Assembly: GCA_016868015.1 (NCBI GenBank) | Contig: VGIF01000008.1 | Coordinates: 1 to 45,314, forward strand | Direction: 5' to 3' | Origin: Betaproteobacteria bacterium | GTDB taxonomy: Bacteria; Pseudomonadota; Gammaproteobacteria; Burkholderiales; SG8-41 | Length of the DNA stretch: 45,314 bases | Shown: positions 9,586 to 19,263 of the stretch, one piece after another | How the letters are laid out: each line of letters begins with the position of its first letter | How positions within the stretch are numbered: the stretch's first letter is position 1 | Made by a program: the position numbers and the translations under genes | The notes under the pieces: generated by a model | The model's database searches: none | The model's input: the letters and a program-made list of their open reading frames with translations, nothing else | What the model was told of the DNA's origin: nothing

Positions 9586-11277
9586 CTAATGTTCGCCCTT
9601 GATGCCGGTGGGTGTGGCCGCCGGTAACGGGAAATACTCCGCCACGGGAATTTCAATCACACACGGCGAGCCGCTGGCAAACGCGGTTTTCACCACATCG
9701 GCGATGTCGCCAGGTTTCTCGACATAGAACCCTTTCGCACCGTAGACCTCGGCGAGTTTGTCGAAACGCGGGTTGGCGAGATCGACGCCGATGTACTTGG
9801 CGCCGAAGTGGCGCTGCTGTTGCGCTTTTTCCGCGCCGTGGCAACGATTGTTGAGCACCACCGACACCAGCGGGATTTGGTGGCGCACGGCCGTGTTCAA
9901 TTCCTGCGCGGTGTAAAGAAAGCCGCCGTCGCCCTGGATGCTCATCGCCGCACGATCGGGCGCACCGAGTTTCGTGCCCAGGCCCACGCCGTAACCCATA
10001 CCCAGCCCACCGTGGCCCGCGTAGTTAAAAAAACTGCGCGGGGTTTCGAACCACAGCCGGTCGTACGACAAGCCCGGCGCCACGCCGGCGTCAAGCGTCA
10101 CCATGCAGTTTTTCGGCATCGCCTTGCGCAGTTCCGGGTAAACCAGTTGCGGCATCATCGGATCGCCGCTCAATTTGCTTTCCGCTTCCAGGCGCGTTTT
10201 GCGTGCTGCAGCCAGCGATTCGATTTCGTTGCGCCACGTGGCATTGGCGCGAGCACTTCCGGCTTCACGCCGCACGGCGGCGAGCAGCTGCGCAGCGACC
10301 GCCTTAGCGTCGCCGGTAATGCCCACCGCCACCGGATAGTTGCGCCCCACTTCGAACGCATCGATATCGACTTGTATGATTTTGGTGTTGGGATCGAGCA
10401 CGCTCCAATTCCAGCTCGTGCTCGCTTGATTGATGCGCGTGCCCAGCGCGAGGATCACATCGGCGCGATTCAACGCCTTGCCCGCTTCCGGCGCGCCACG
10501 CCCGCCCGGCGGGCCGACGTAAAGGCGATGGCTGTTGGGCACGGCGTCGTGATGGCCGTAGGAAGGCACCATCGCCATATCGAGCGTTTCGGCGAGCGCC
10601 ACCGCTTCGGCACTGGCTTCGGCATCGATCACGCCGCCGCCGGCGAGCAGCAGCGGACGTTTCGCTTCAAGCAACACTTTCACCGCGCGCTCGATCGCTT
10701 GCGCGTCGCCCGCCACACGCAGATCGACGGGCCGATACGCCGAGGGTTGCAACACGTCCGCATCGACGGTTTGCCCATCGAGCAAATCGCGTGGAATGTC
10801 GACAAATACCGGGCCTTTTTTGCCGGTCAACGCCGCGCGAAACGCATCGCGCAGCATGGGCATAATGCGTTCGGTCTTGGGCACTTGCACCGCGCTCATG
10901 CACAGCGGTTTAAAAATTCCCACGAGATCGAGCGCCTGCGCGCCGTCGCGATACAAATGGTCACGGCTGACATCACCCGCGATCACCACCACCGGCGCGC
11001 GCCCTTTTTGCGCCAACGCAATGCCGGTGACGAGATTGGTGGTGCCCGGCCCCGAGGTGGTGATACACGCCGTCGGCTTGCCCGAGGACTTAGCATAACC
11101 ATAGGCCATGAAGGCCGCGCCTTCCTCGTGGCGCGAATCGACAAAGCGGATGTCGCGGCGCCCGTAAAGCTCGGTGATCATGGTATTGGTGGTGGTACCA
11201 ACCACGCCGAATATGTGGTCGATCCCTTCGGCATACAGCGCTGCAATAACGGCTTCACCGGCTTTCATTTGGGGCAT
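9586..11277 (-). CDS. Thiamine pyrophosphate-dependent enzyme (acetolactate synthase large-subunit-like)
   Basis: MPQMKAGEAVIAALYAEGIDHIFGVVGTTT, HEEGAAFMAYGYAK, TSGPGTTN, GDGGFLYTAQELNTAV..NN TPP motif. Confidence 0.9.
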   Translation of the reverse strand: MPQMKAGEAVIAALYAEGIDHIFGVVGTTTNTMITELYGRRDIRFVDSRHEEGAAFMAYGYAKSSGKPTACITTSGPGTTNLVTGIALAQKGRAPVVVIAGDVSRDHLYRDGAQALDLVGIFKPLCMSAVQVPKTERIMPMLRDAFRAALTGKKGPVFVDIPRDLLDGQTVDADVLQPSAYRPVDLRVAGDAQAIERAVKVLLEAKRPLLLAGGGVIDAEASAEAVALAETLDMAMVPSYGHHDAVPNSHRLYVGPPGGRGAPEAGKALNRADVILALGTRINQASTSWNWSVLDPNTKIIQVDIDAFEVGRNYPVAVGITGDAKAVAAQLLAAVRREAGSARANATWRNEIESLAAARKTRLEAESKLSGDPMMPQLVYPELRKAMPKNCMVTLDAGVAPGLSYDRLWFETPRSFFNYAGHGGLGMGYGVGLGTKLGAPDRAAMSIQGDGGFLYTAQELNTAVRHQIPLVSVVLNNRCHGAEKAQQQRHFGAKYIGVDLANPRFDKLAEVYGAKGFYVEKPGDIADVVKTAFASGSPCVIEIPVAEYFPLPAATPTGIKGEH

Positions 11278-11316
11278 CGGTTTCTCCTTGCAACTGGTTG
11301 TAATGACCTTAAAGGC

Positions 11317-11409
11317 TTCACCGCGGAGGCGCGGAGACGCAGAGGGCCCGCAGAAAACTGCCATTAGGCTTTGCTTGTCTCTGCGTAATCTCGGCGCCTC
11401 TGCGGTGAA
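11317..11409. repeat. Intergenic inverted repeat (TTCACCGCGGAGGCGCGGAGACGCAGAG family)
   Basis: ttcaccgcggaggcgcggagacgcagag ... ctctgcgtaatctcggcgcctctgcggtgaa. Confidence 0.88.
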
Positions 11410-11455
11410 TCAGTCGATGATCAACATCATACGCCTCGGTAACCGTAAACGTGGC

Positions 11456-12274
11456 CTAACGTACGTGCGTCGGATCCCAACAGGTGCGCAGACCTTCGTG
11501 AAGCGCGTCCAGTTGCCGTAAGTCCTCGGTATCCAACACAAAATCGAACACGTTGGCGTTTTCCTGAATGCGCCGCATATCGGACGATTTCGGGATTGCG
11601 GCAACCCCGCGCTGCAACGCCCAGCGGATCATGGTTTGCGCCGCCGTTTTGCCGTGTTTGCCGGCGATTTTCAGCAAGCGTGCGTCGTTCATCTTGTGCG
11701 CCCGCGCCAGCGGGCAATACGCCACCAATGCAATGCCGTGTTGGCTGCAAAATTCCAGCAACTCGCGCTGGTACAAAAACGGATTGAACTCTACTTGATT
11801 CACCGCCGGCACCACATCGGAATTCGCCATCAGTTCCTTAAGATGCGCCACGGTGTAATTGCTCACGCCGATCGAGCGCGCCACGCCGCGTTTGCGCAGC
11901 TCGATCAGCGCGCGCCACGAGTCGCGCCGCTTGCCGGGTTCCGGCCAGTGAATCAAATAGAGATCGATGCGATCGAGCCCCAGTTGTTTCAAGCTTGCTT
12001 CACCCGCTTTTAGCGCGCGCTCGTAGCCTTGATCGGCGTTCCACAGCTTCGTCGTAACAAACAATTGCTCGCGCGGCACGCCCACTTCGCGCACCGCGCG
12101 CCCGACGTCAGCTTCGTTGCCGTATAACGCCGCGGTGTCGATGTGCCGGTAACCGTGATTGATCGCATGCACCACGGCTTGCTTGCAGCGCGCCATTTGG
12201 TACACGCCCAAGCCCAGACGCGGCAGCGTGTGGCCGTCGTTTAGCTTAAGCAGGCTGTCGGCGCGCAAGTCCAT
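11456..12274 (-). CDS. Aldo/keto reductase
   Basis: LPRLGLGVYQM, HIDTAALYGNEADVGRAVRE, DLYLIHWP, SIGVSNYTVAHL, IPKSS. Confidence 0.94.
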   Translation of the reverse strand: MDLRADSLLKLNDGHTLPRLGLGVYQMARCKQAVVHAINHGYRHIDTAALYGNEADVGRAVREVGVPREQLFVTTKLWNADQGYERALKAGEASLKQLGLDRIDLYLIHWPEPGKRRDSWRALIELRKRGVARSIGVSNYTVAHLKELMANSDVVPAVNQVEFNPFLYQRELLEFCSQHGIALVAYCPLARAHKMNDARLLKIAGKHGKTAAQTMIRWALQRGVAAIPKSSDMRRIQENANVFDFVLDTEDLRQLDALHEGLRTCWDPTHVR

Positions 12275-12284
12275 GTCGGACGCG

Positions 12285-13268
12285 TTAATCGCTCAAGGCG
12301 ATGCCCGCGTCTTTAATCACCTTCGCCCATTTGGCGATATCGGCCTTGATGATCGCGGTCACTTCTTCGCCGCGCTTGGGCGTAATATCCAAGCCGAGCT
12401 GGGAAAAGCGCGCGCGCATTTCCGCGTTTTCAACCACGCGCATCGATTCCTGATACACCTTTGTGCGCACCTGCGCGGGCGTGCCGGCGGGCCCAAGCAA
12501 GCCAAACCAGGAAACCGCCTCGAAGCCGGGAAATCCCGATTCGGCCATCGTCGGAAACTCCGGGATGTTGGAGGAGCGTTGCAATGAGGTCACCGCCAGC
12601 CCGCGCAAACGGCCATCGCGGATGACCGGCAAAATGGCGCCGGCGTTTTGGATGGTGGCGGTGACGCGCCCGCCGATGACATCGGTCATCACCGCGCCCT
12701 TGTACGGCACGTGGGTGACATCGATGCCCGCCAGCCCTTTCAGCAGCTCGCCCGCGATGTGCTGCGGCGTGCCGGCGCCGGGCGAGGCGTAGGACAATTT
12801 TTTAGGGTTTGCCTTGGCATGGGCTATGAATTCCTGCACGCTTTTAACCGGCACCTCATTGTTCACCGCGAGTATGCTGGGCATGGTGAGCACCATCGAA
12901 ATCGGCGCGAGATCGCGCAGCACGTCATACAGCGGCTTGGATTGCAGCGACGGCAAAATGGTCAACGCCGCGTTACCCGAAAACATCAGCGTATAACCAT
13001 CCGGCGGCGATTTCGCCACGCGCGACACCCCCACCGCGCCGGCCACGCCGGGAATGTTCTCCACCACCACCGACGCGCCCCAGGCCTCGGTGAATCGCTG
13101 TGCGAATATGCGCGCCACCACGTCGGTCGCGCTGCCGGGCGTGAAGCCGACCACCATGCGCACCGCCTTGGTGGGGTACTCGGTTTGCGCCTGCGCGGCC
13201 ATCGACGCCGTCCCCAAACACAGGCCGGCTGCGGCGCCCGCGATGATGCTGCTGATGTGCTTGTGCAT
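12285..13268 (-). CDS. Bug/TctC-family substrate-binding protein
   Basis: YPTKAVRMVVGFTPGSATDVVARIFAQ, VVENIPGVAGAVG. Confidence 0.92.
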   Translation of the reverse strand: MHKHISSIIAGAAAGLCLGTASMAAQAQTEYPTKAVRMVVGFTPGSATDVVARIFAQRFTEAWGASVVVENIPGVAGAVGVSRVAKSPPDGYTLMFSGNAALTILPSLQSKPLYDVLRDLAPISMVLTMPSILAVNNEVPVKSVQEFIAHAKANPKKLSYASPGAGTPQHIAGELLKGLAGIDVTHVPYKGAVMTDVIGGRVTATIQNAGAILPVIRDGRLRGLAVTSLQRSSNIPEFPTMAESGFPGFEAVSWFGLLGPAGTPAQVRTKVYQESMRVVENAEMRARFSQLGLDITPKRGEEVTAIIKADIAKWAKVIKDAGIALSD

Positions 13269-13418
13269 GAAGCTACTCCTCCTGGTTGATGTAGCGAGAG
13301 CTACGCAGGATACTGTAGCGCCGCGCCGCGCGCGCGGTCAACCGTGCTTGGCGCGGCGATGTATGATAGTCATACGACGCTGCACAACCAAACCACTCAC
13401 TCCGAACGAGGCGACCCC

Positions 13419-14228
13419 ATGGCGGAAAAAACAATCCACCGCGCGCATGTGATGACCGGCGGCTTTCCCGCGGGCTCGAGCGCCGGCCACGACCAGGACT
13501 ACGCGCGCTTGCGCTTGCTCACGCTGCTCGCCGAACAAGATGTGCCCGCTTCGGTCGGCAACGATTTCGCCGACATCGAAAAATGGCTGCCGGTGAGCCG
13601 TTTGTTGATCACCTACATGGCCGGCCCGTATCCGAATGCCGCGCAGTGCGCCGCGATGCGCGCGTGGATCGAAGGCGGCGGCCATTGGCTTGCATTGCAC
13701 GGCACCAGCGGCGGGCGCGCCGAGCGCGTCGAAGGCGTGCGCCAGCGCCGCACAGTCAAAACCGAACATCACGCGCTGCTCGGCGCATTTTTCCTGACGC
13801 ACCCGCCGCAGTGTGAATTCCGTGTCGACGTGCGCGATGCCCATCACCCGTTGACGCGCGGCGTTGCCGCCTCGTTTGAAGTGCAAGACGAGCCGTACTT
13901 CGTCGAACTGCAAGACCCCGCCTCGACGCACATCTTGTTAAGCGCGCAATACGGCGCCGCCGCGGTGTCGCCGGTGGTCGACAAACTCTACGGCCGCGAT
14001 AGCTCGCTGCAAGCCGACGGCAAAACGCGCGTGTTGGGCTACACGCGCAAACTGGGCAACGGCGGTGTCACTTACTTTGCGCTCGGCCATTGCCACAACC
14101 CCTACTCGCGCGAAGGCCGCGCCGCCGACCCCGCCCATCCGCTACCGGCGATTTTTCGCGGGCCGTGGGAAACGCCGGCGTTCACCACACTGCTACGCAA
14201 CGCCATCGCGTGGCGCATGGCGTCATAA
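13419..14228 (+). CDS. ThuA-domain protein
   Basis: MTGGFPAGSSAGHDQDYARL, WIEGGGHWLALHGTSGG, HPLTRGV, GGVTYFALGHCHNP. Confidence 0.82.
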   Translation: MAEKTIHRAHVMTGGFPAGSSAGHDQDYARLRLLTLLAEQDVPASVGNDFADIEKWLPVSRLLITYMAGPYPNAAQCAAMRAWIEGGGHWLALHGTSGGRAERVEGVRQRRTVKTEHHALLGAFFLTHPPQCEFRVDVRDAHHPLTRGVAASFEVQDEPYFVELQDPASTHILLSAQYGAAAVSPVVDKLYGRDSSLQADGKTRVLGYTRKLGNGGVTYFALGHCHNPYSREGRAADPAHPLPAIFRGPWETPAFTTLLRNAIAWRMAS

Positions 14229-14272
14229 CCGCAATGATTCGCGAGACTCGCATATTATAAAAATATCAATAA

Positions 14273-14285
14273 AATCAAATACTTA
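14273..14285 (+). repeat. Dispersed AATCAAATACTTA motif, copy 2
   Basis: attataaaaatatcaataAAATCAAATACTTA between thuA-like and LLM genes. Confidence 0.85.
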
Positions 14286-14302
14286 AAATACTGGGGTGTG
14301 TC

Positions 14303-15342
14303 ATGCTGCGATTGGGTCTAACCACCGCCGGCGCCGACGGACCGGCGCTCATCAAATTAGTGCGCGAAGCGGAAGCACTCGGCTACGACTCCACCTGGTG
14401 CGGCGAATCGTACGGCGTCGATGCCGTCACGCGCCTTGCGTGGCTGGGCGGGCAAACCTCGCGCATCAAATTGGGCTCATCGATTTTACAAGTGCCGGCG
14501 CGCTCGCCCGCACTGACCGCGATGACGGCGATGACGCTCGACGCGTTGACCAACGGGCGTTTTACCTGGGCCTGGGCCCCTCCGGGCCGCAAGTGGTCGA
14601 AGGCTGGTACGGCGTGCCCTATGGCAAGCCGCTCACGCGCATGCGCGAGTACATCACCATCGTGCGTGCTGCACTCGCGCGCGACGCGCCGCTCTCGTTT
14701 GAAGGTGAGCACTATCAAATCCCCTATACCAGGGCGGGCTCCACCGGGCTTGGCAAGCCGCTAAAGTGCATTCAACACGGCCGGCGCGATATGAAGATTT
14801 TCACCGCGGCGATCAGCCCGGCGGGGCTCGCACTGGCGGGTGAAGTCGGCGACGGCGTGTTGCCTCTGATCATGGATCCGGAGCGCGACGATCTGATCGA
14901 ACCGCATGTGAAGAAAGGCATGCAACGCGCGGGCAAGCCGCAGGATTTTAACCACTTTGATATCGCGCCGTTCGTGGCGGTGCACATCGGCGACGATCTC
15001 GCGAAGTGCCGTCAGCCGGTGAAAGAGTGGATGGCGCTTTACATCGGCGGCATGGGCGCGCGCGGCAAAAATTTTTACAACGACTACGCAGTACGCATGG
15101 GCTACGAGGCGCAAGCGAAAAAAATCCAAGACTTGTATCTCGCCGGCAAAAAAGCCGAGGCTGCGGCCGCCGTGCCGGACAAGTTCGTCGATACCATCGC
15201 GCTGGTCGGCCCGCCCGCGCGCATCCGCGAACGCTTGCAGGCGTGGAAAGCCGCGGGCCAACGCGGCAGTGTCGGCACACTGATCGTGGCTAAAGCCGAT
15301 ATCGCGGGGCTGCGGTTGGTGACGGAAAGTGTGTTTTCGTAA
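14303..15342 (+). pseudogene. LLM-class flavin-dependent oxidoreductase with -1 frameshift
   Basis: Frame of 14303 gives MLRLGLTTAGADGPALIKLVREAEALGYDSTWCGESYG...LDALTNGRFT; homology continues in the 14296-ORF frame as LGLGPSGPQVVEGWYGVPYGKPLTRMREY. Confidence 0.88.
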
Positions 15343-15354
15343 GCGCGCGAGCGC

Positions 15355-16239
15355 TTATCCCGCAAACTCGAACCGCGTATCCTGCACCGTCACGATGCGC
15401 GCGCCGCAGCTCCCGGCGATAATACCGTGCGAGGTCTGCGGCGGCACGTGAATCACGTAGCGCTCGCCAACGCGATGCGATTTGCCGTCGACATACGCGT
15501 GCACGTCGCCCTGCGCCACCAACGTGAACTGCTCATTCTCGTGCGTGTGCGTGGGCAGCACCGCCCCGGGCGCGAGGTTCAGCACCGCCACTTGCAGCTT
15601 TTCGCTGATCAGCAAACCGCCTGCGGCGCCGGCGGCGAGTTTGACCTCCGGCACCATGCGCGCACTGGTGTTGCGGCCTCCACGCTCGCTCAAATCATCG
15701 AAATCGTAAACGTAGCGCATGTTCGCCCCGTGCGGGTCGGTGCCGGCCTCGGCCATCATCTGCGCGGTGGTTTTTTTCGGTAGGTGCGCGAGCTTGCCGA
15801 AGCCGGGCAGGTAATTCGGCCCGTCGTATTTGCCGTCGACCGGCGGGCCGACGATGCCGTGCCGCGTGTCCTTCATCGCGAAAAACAGCATGTCTTCGTC
15901 AGGGCACGCCTGGCCGGTATGCACCGACATTGAGGGCGTGTGCACGATCGTGCCGGTTTTGCCGAAGGTTTGTTTTTCGGCATCGATGTCGGACACCATC
16001 ACGCCTTGCAGTATGTAGTTGAACTGCTCGTTGGGATGGGTGTGCGCCTTCGCGCCCGAACCCGCCGCCTGCCCCGCCAACGCCACCGCCACATGCGTGC
16101 CGTAGAGCACCGCGCCGATGGTGGACGATTTACCCGTTTCCAGCGTCGGCCCGGATAAAATGCGCTTGGGTTCGACACGCGCGCTGGTGGGGTTGCCGGG
16201 CGCGGTGTCTAGCTCGTTGTAGCCGTAAATGTATTGCAT
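15355..16239 (-). CDS. Bicupin / cupin-domain protein
   Basis: Two cupin motifs: AHTHPNEQFNYILQGVM and THTHENEQFTLVAQGDVHAYVDGKSH. Confidence 0.85.
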   Translation of the reverse strand: MQYIYGYNELDTAPGNPTSARVEPKRILSGPTLETGKSSTIGAVLYGTHVAVALAGQAAGSGAKAHTHPNEQFNYILQGVMVSDIDAEKQTFGKTGTIVHTPSMSVHTGQACPDEDMLFFAMKDTRHGIVGPPVDGKYDGPNYLPGFGKLAHLPKKTTAQMMAEAGTDPHGANMRYVYDFDDLSERGGRNTSARMVPEVKLAAGAAGGLLISEKLQVAVLNLAPGAVLPTHTHENEQFTLVAQGDVHAYVDGKSHRVGERYVIHVPPQTSHGIIAGSCGARIVTVQDTRFEFAG

Positions 16240-16300
16240 GAGACGAACGTTGTTGGTTAAAGTAGGGCGCAACTATAACGTAATTTGCCGAGGAGTCCTC

Positions 16301-17269
16301 ATGCCCCATCGCTTGCTCGCACTCTGCAGCACCTGTGTCTGCGCCACCGTAACCGCGGCACACGCCGCCGACGCCTACCCGAATCGTCCGATACGCATGG
16401 TGATTTCCAACGGGCCCGGATCGGCGGGCGATATTTTGGGGCGCATCGCATTTAATCGCACGCAGGATATCCTCGGCCAGCAGATCGTCGTCGATAATCG
16501 CCCCGGCGCCGGCGGCACCATCGGCGTTGAAATCGTCTCGCGCGCCGCGCCCGATGGCTACACGTTGCTGGCCACCTCCTTCGCCACGCACTCGGTGGCG
16601 CCGCACACATATAAGAGCGTGCCCTATCATCCGATCAACGATTTCGCACCGATTTCGCTGTTCGCCGTGACGCAGGCGGGCTTGTGCGTGAATGCCGCGC
16701 TACCGGTGAAATCCACGCGCGAACTGATTGATCTGGCTCGCGCGCAGCCGAAAAAATTGTTGATGGCGTCCGCCGGCATCGGCTCCACCAGCCATCTTGC
16801 GGGCCTGATGTTCGCCACCGCCGCGGGCATCGAGAGCACGCACGTGCCATACAAAGGCGGCGGCCCCTCGGCGGCCGCCATCGGCTCGGGCGAGGCGAAT
16901 TGGACGCTGGGGCCGCTGGCGGCGTACTTCCCGCACTGGAAAGCCGGCCGCGCGCGCTGCATCGCGGTGAGCGGCGAAAAACGCTCGGGGATTTTCCCCG
17001 ATCTGCCGACCATCGGCGAATCCGTGCCCGGCTTTAAGTTCCTTGGCTGGAACGGCGTGATGGCACCGCGCAACACGCCGCGCGCGATCATCGAGCGTAT
17101 GAACGGCGCGATGGTGAAAGCGTTGCAAACCGCCGAAGCGCGCCAACTCTACGCCGCGCAAGGCGAGGAACCGGCGTGGAGCACGCCGGCCGAATATGCC
17201 AAGCTCATTCGCGAAGACTTCGAGCGCTACGGCAAGGTGGTCAAGCAAGCCGGCGTGCGGGTGGACTGA
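16301..17269 (+). CDS. Bug/TctC-family substrate-binding protein
   Basis: YPNRPIRMVISNGPGSAGDILGRIAF, VVDNRPGAGGTIGVEIV. Confidence 0.92.
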   Translation: MPHRLLALCSTCVCATVTAAHAADAYPNRPIRMVISNGPGSAGDILGRIAFNRTQDILGQQIVVDNRPGAGGTIGVEIVSRAAPDGYTLLATSFATHSVAPHTYKSVPYHPINDFAPISLFAVTQAGLCVNAALPVKSTRELIDLARAQPKKLLMASAGIGSTSHLAGLMFATAAGIESTHVPYKGGGPSAAAIGSGEANWTLGPLAAYFPHWKAGRARCIAVSGEKRSGIFPDLPTIGESVPGFKFLGWNGVMAPRNTPRAIIERMNGAMVKALQTAEARQLYAAQGEEPAWSTPAEYAKLIREDFERYGKVVKQAGVRVD

Positions 17270-17312
17270 AGGGTTTTTTCGCACATCGAGCATGATAAAA
17301 ATTAATTAATTA

Positions 17313-17325
17313 AATCAAATACTTA
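17313..17325 (+). repeat. Dispersed AATCAAATACTTA motif, copy 3
   Basis: gataaaaattaattaattAAATCAAATACTTA between Bug and CoA-transferase genes. Confidence 0.85.
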
Positions 17326-17394
17326 CGATATACCACCCCGATCAAGAAGCGGCGCGATAAAATCGTTGCTGTTAAGCCCTAACGAGGAACACAC

Positions 17395-18273
17395 ATGCGA
17401 GAAAAGCTGACCACACTCGAAAAAGCCGCCGCGACGATTCAATCCGGCGCGCATTTGGTGATGACCGCCAACCTGCAACGCGCGCCGATGGCGCTGTTAC
17501 GCCAACTGGTGCGCCAGGGCACCGATAAGCTGCGCGTGGTGGGCGTGGTGGGCGGCGATCTTAATATCGATTTTCTGGTCGGCGCCGGCGCGGTCAACAT
17601 CGTCGACACCTGCAGCGTGACACTCGGTGAATTCGCGCGCACCGGCCCGAACTTTTCGCGTTACGTGCTGGCCCATCGAATACGCTCGATGGACAACACC
17701 TGAGGGGTGTTATTTTCACAGGCCCAGGCTGGGTCTATGGGTGTGCCCTACGTGCCTATCGTCGGTTTGGTGGGAACCGATCTGTTGGCGCGCCGCGACG
17801 ACATGGTCATCGCCGCCGACCCGTTCGATGGCAAAACCAAATCGGTGGTGGCCAAGGCGCTGCGCCCCGACGTGGCGGTGTTTCATGCGCAAACGGCGGA
17901 TCGCTACGGCAACGTGTCTTGCGGCTACGAGGCGGAAGTGGTGATCCTCGCGGAAGCCTCCAGGCACGTGATCGTCACCGCCGAAAAAATCGTCGACCGT
18001 TTGACCGACAAGGAAGCCAAGGGCGCGTTTATTCCGACGATCCACGTCGATATGGTGGTGCACGCCCCCTTCGGCGCGCACCCCGCGGGCTGTGCCGGAC
18101 TTTATGCGCCGGATGCGATTGCGATGCGCGAGTATGTGAAGGCTTCGCAGGATGACGCCACTTTCGCGGCGTATTTGCGTGAGCGCGTGTTCGAGGTGAG
18201 CGATCATGATGAGTACGTGGAGCGCTTTGTGCCGCGTTCGATGCGGGAGCCGTTGCGGGAAACTGGAAGCTGA
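17395..18273 (+). pseudogene. CoA-transferase subunit alpha interrupted by in-frame TGA (17701-17703)
   Basis: Same frame on both sides of the stop: ...HRIRSMDNT*GVLFSQAQAGSMGVPYVPIVGLVGTDLLARRDDM...; both halves match class I CoA-transferase alpha. Confidence 0.87.
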
Positions 18274-18294
18274 TTCGTATTTGAACGCACGTTG

Positions 18295-18415
18295 CCCTCT
18301 CCCGCAGGCGGGAGAGGGGAATAAATGGGTTGCATGCCTAAACTCCCCTCTCCCGCTCGCGGGACAAGGGAACACTTGAAGCGCAGCAGAAGCGCCGGGG
18401 GAGAGGGAAAAACCT
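18295..18415. repeat. Intergenic palindromic repeat (CCCCTCTCCCGC family)
   Basis: ccctctcccgcaggcgggagaggg plus second copy ctcccctctcccgctcgcggga ... gggggagaggg. Confidence 0.8.
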
Positions 18416-18434
18416 TCCTCACACCACATAACGC

Positions 18435-19163
18435 ATGAACTACAACAACGACGAACTAATGGCCATCCTGCTCTCGCGCGAAGTGCGCGACGGCGAAATT
18501 TCCGCATGCGGCGCGTTGTCGCACATCCCCGCGGCGGGCCTGTTGCTCGCGCAGGCGCTGCACGCGCCCAACGCCGATCTCATCATCTTGAACTCGATTT
18601 TCAACCCGTTCAAAACTTCGCGCCAGTTTCACTACATCGCGCAGCGCGGCGAACTGGGCTTGTTTTTCGTGAGCGGCGTGCAAATCGACCGCCACGGCAA
18701 TTACAACCTGCACTACATCGGCCCCGACTCGGAGCATCCGACACAGCGCTTTCCCGGCGGCTACGGCGGCGGCATGATTTATTACGGCGCGCGCCGCACC
18801 GTGGTGTTTCGCACCGAACATACCCGCCGCTCGCTGGTGGCGAAAGTCGATTACATCTCCGCCGCCGGCCACACGCCACCCGATGTGTTGCGCCATGGGC
18901 ACCCGACCAAAGCGATCACACATAAGGCGAATTTCCGTTTTGACAAAGACGCAGGTCTGCTTAACCTCGATACCATCCACCCCGGCTACACATTCGATGA
19001 CATCCGCGAGAACACCGGCTTCGATCTTGGTGTCGCGAGCGCACCGATGACGCCCGCGCCCAGCGCCGAGGAGCTGCACACGCTGCGCCACGTCGTGCGC
19101 AAAACCATGATCGATACCAACACCTACGCGGCGTGGGCGCAACGCACGTTGGGCGCTGCTTAA
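18435..19163 (+). CDS. CoA-transferase subunit beta
   Basis: MAILLSREVRDGEISACGALSHIPAAGLLLAQALHAPN, FFVSGVQIDRHGNYN; adjacent to alpha subunit. Confidence 0.82.
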   Translation: MNYNNDELMAILLSREVRDGEISACGALSHIPAAGLLLAQALHAPNADLIILNSIFNPFKTSRQFHYIAQRGELGLFFVSGVQIDRHGNYNLHYIGPDSEHPTQRFPGGYGGGMIYYGARRTVVFRTEHTRRSLVAKVDYISAAGHTPPDVLRHGHPTKAITHKANFRFDKDAGLLNLDTIHPGYTFDDIRENTGFDLGVASAPMTPAPSAEELHTLRHVVRKTMIDTNTYAAWAQRTLGAA

Positions 19164-19205
19164 CGGCGCTTTGCAGGATGCTTTCGCGCGCCACAGAACA
19201 GCACA

Positions 19206-19218
19206 TAAATTATTGATT
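19206..19218 (-). repeat. Dispersed motif variant, copy 4
   Basis: Reverse complement ataaaaaatagttaattAAATCAATAATTTA. Confidence 0.75.
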
Positions 19219-19263
19219 TAATTAACTATTTTTTATAACCCAGCAGCGCTGGCGTAGCCCCGC

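Noticed and set aside
9808-11367. 519-aa plus-strand ORF opposite the TPP enzyme
   Set aside because: High-GC antisense ghost ORF, His/Arg-rich without recognisable domain; the minus strand encodes a clear TPP enzyme.
17701-17760. Selenocysteine insertion at the CoA-transferase TGA (a small cccaggctggg hairpin follows)
   Set aside because: Hairpin is weak, the family has no known Sec position there, TGA ends other genes in the window, and no sel genes are visible. Mutation or sequencing error is more likely.
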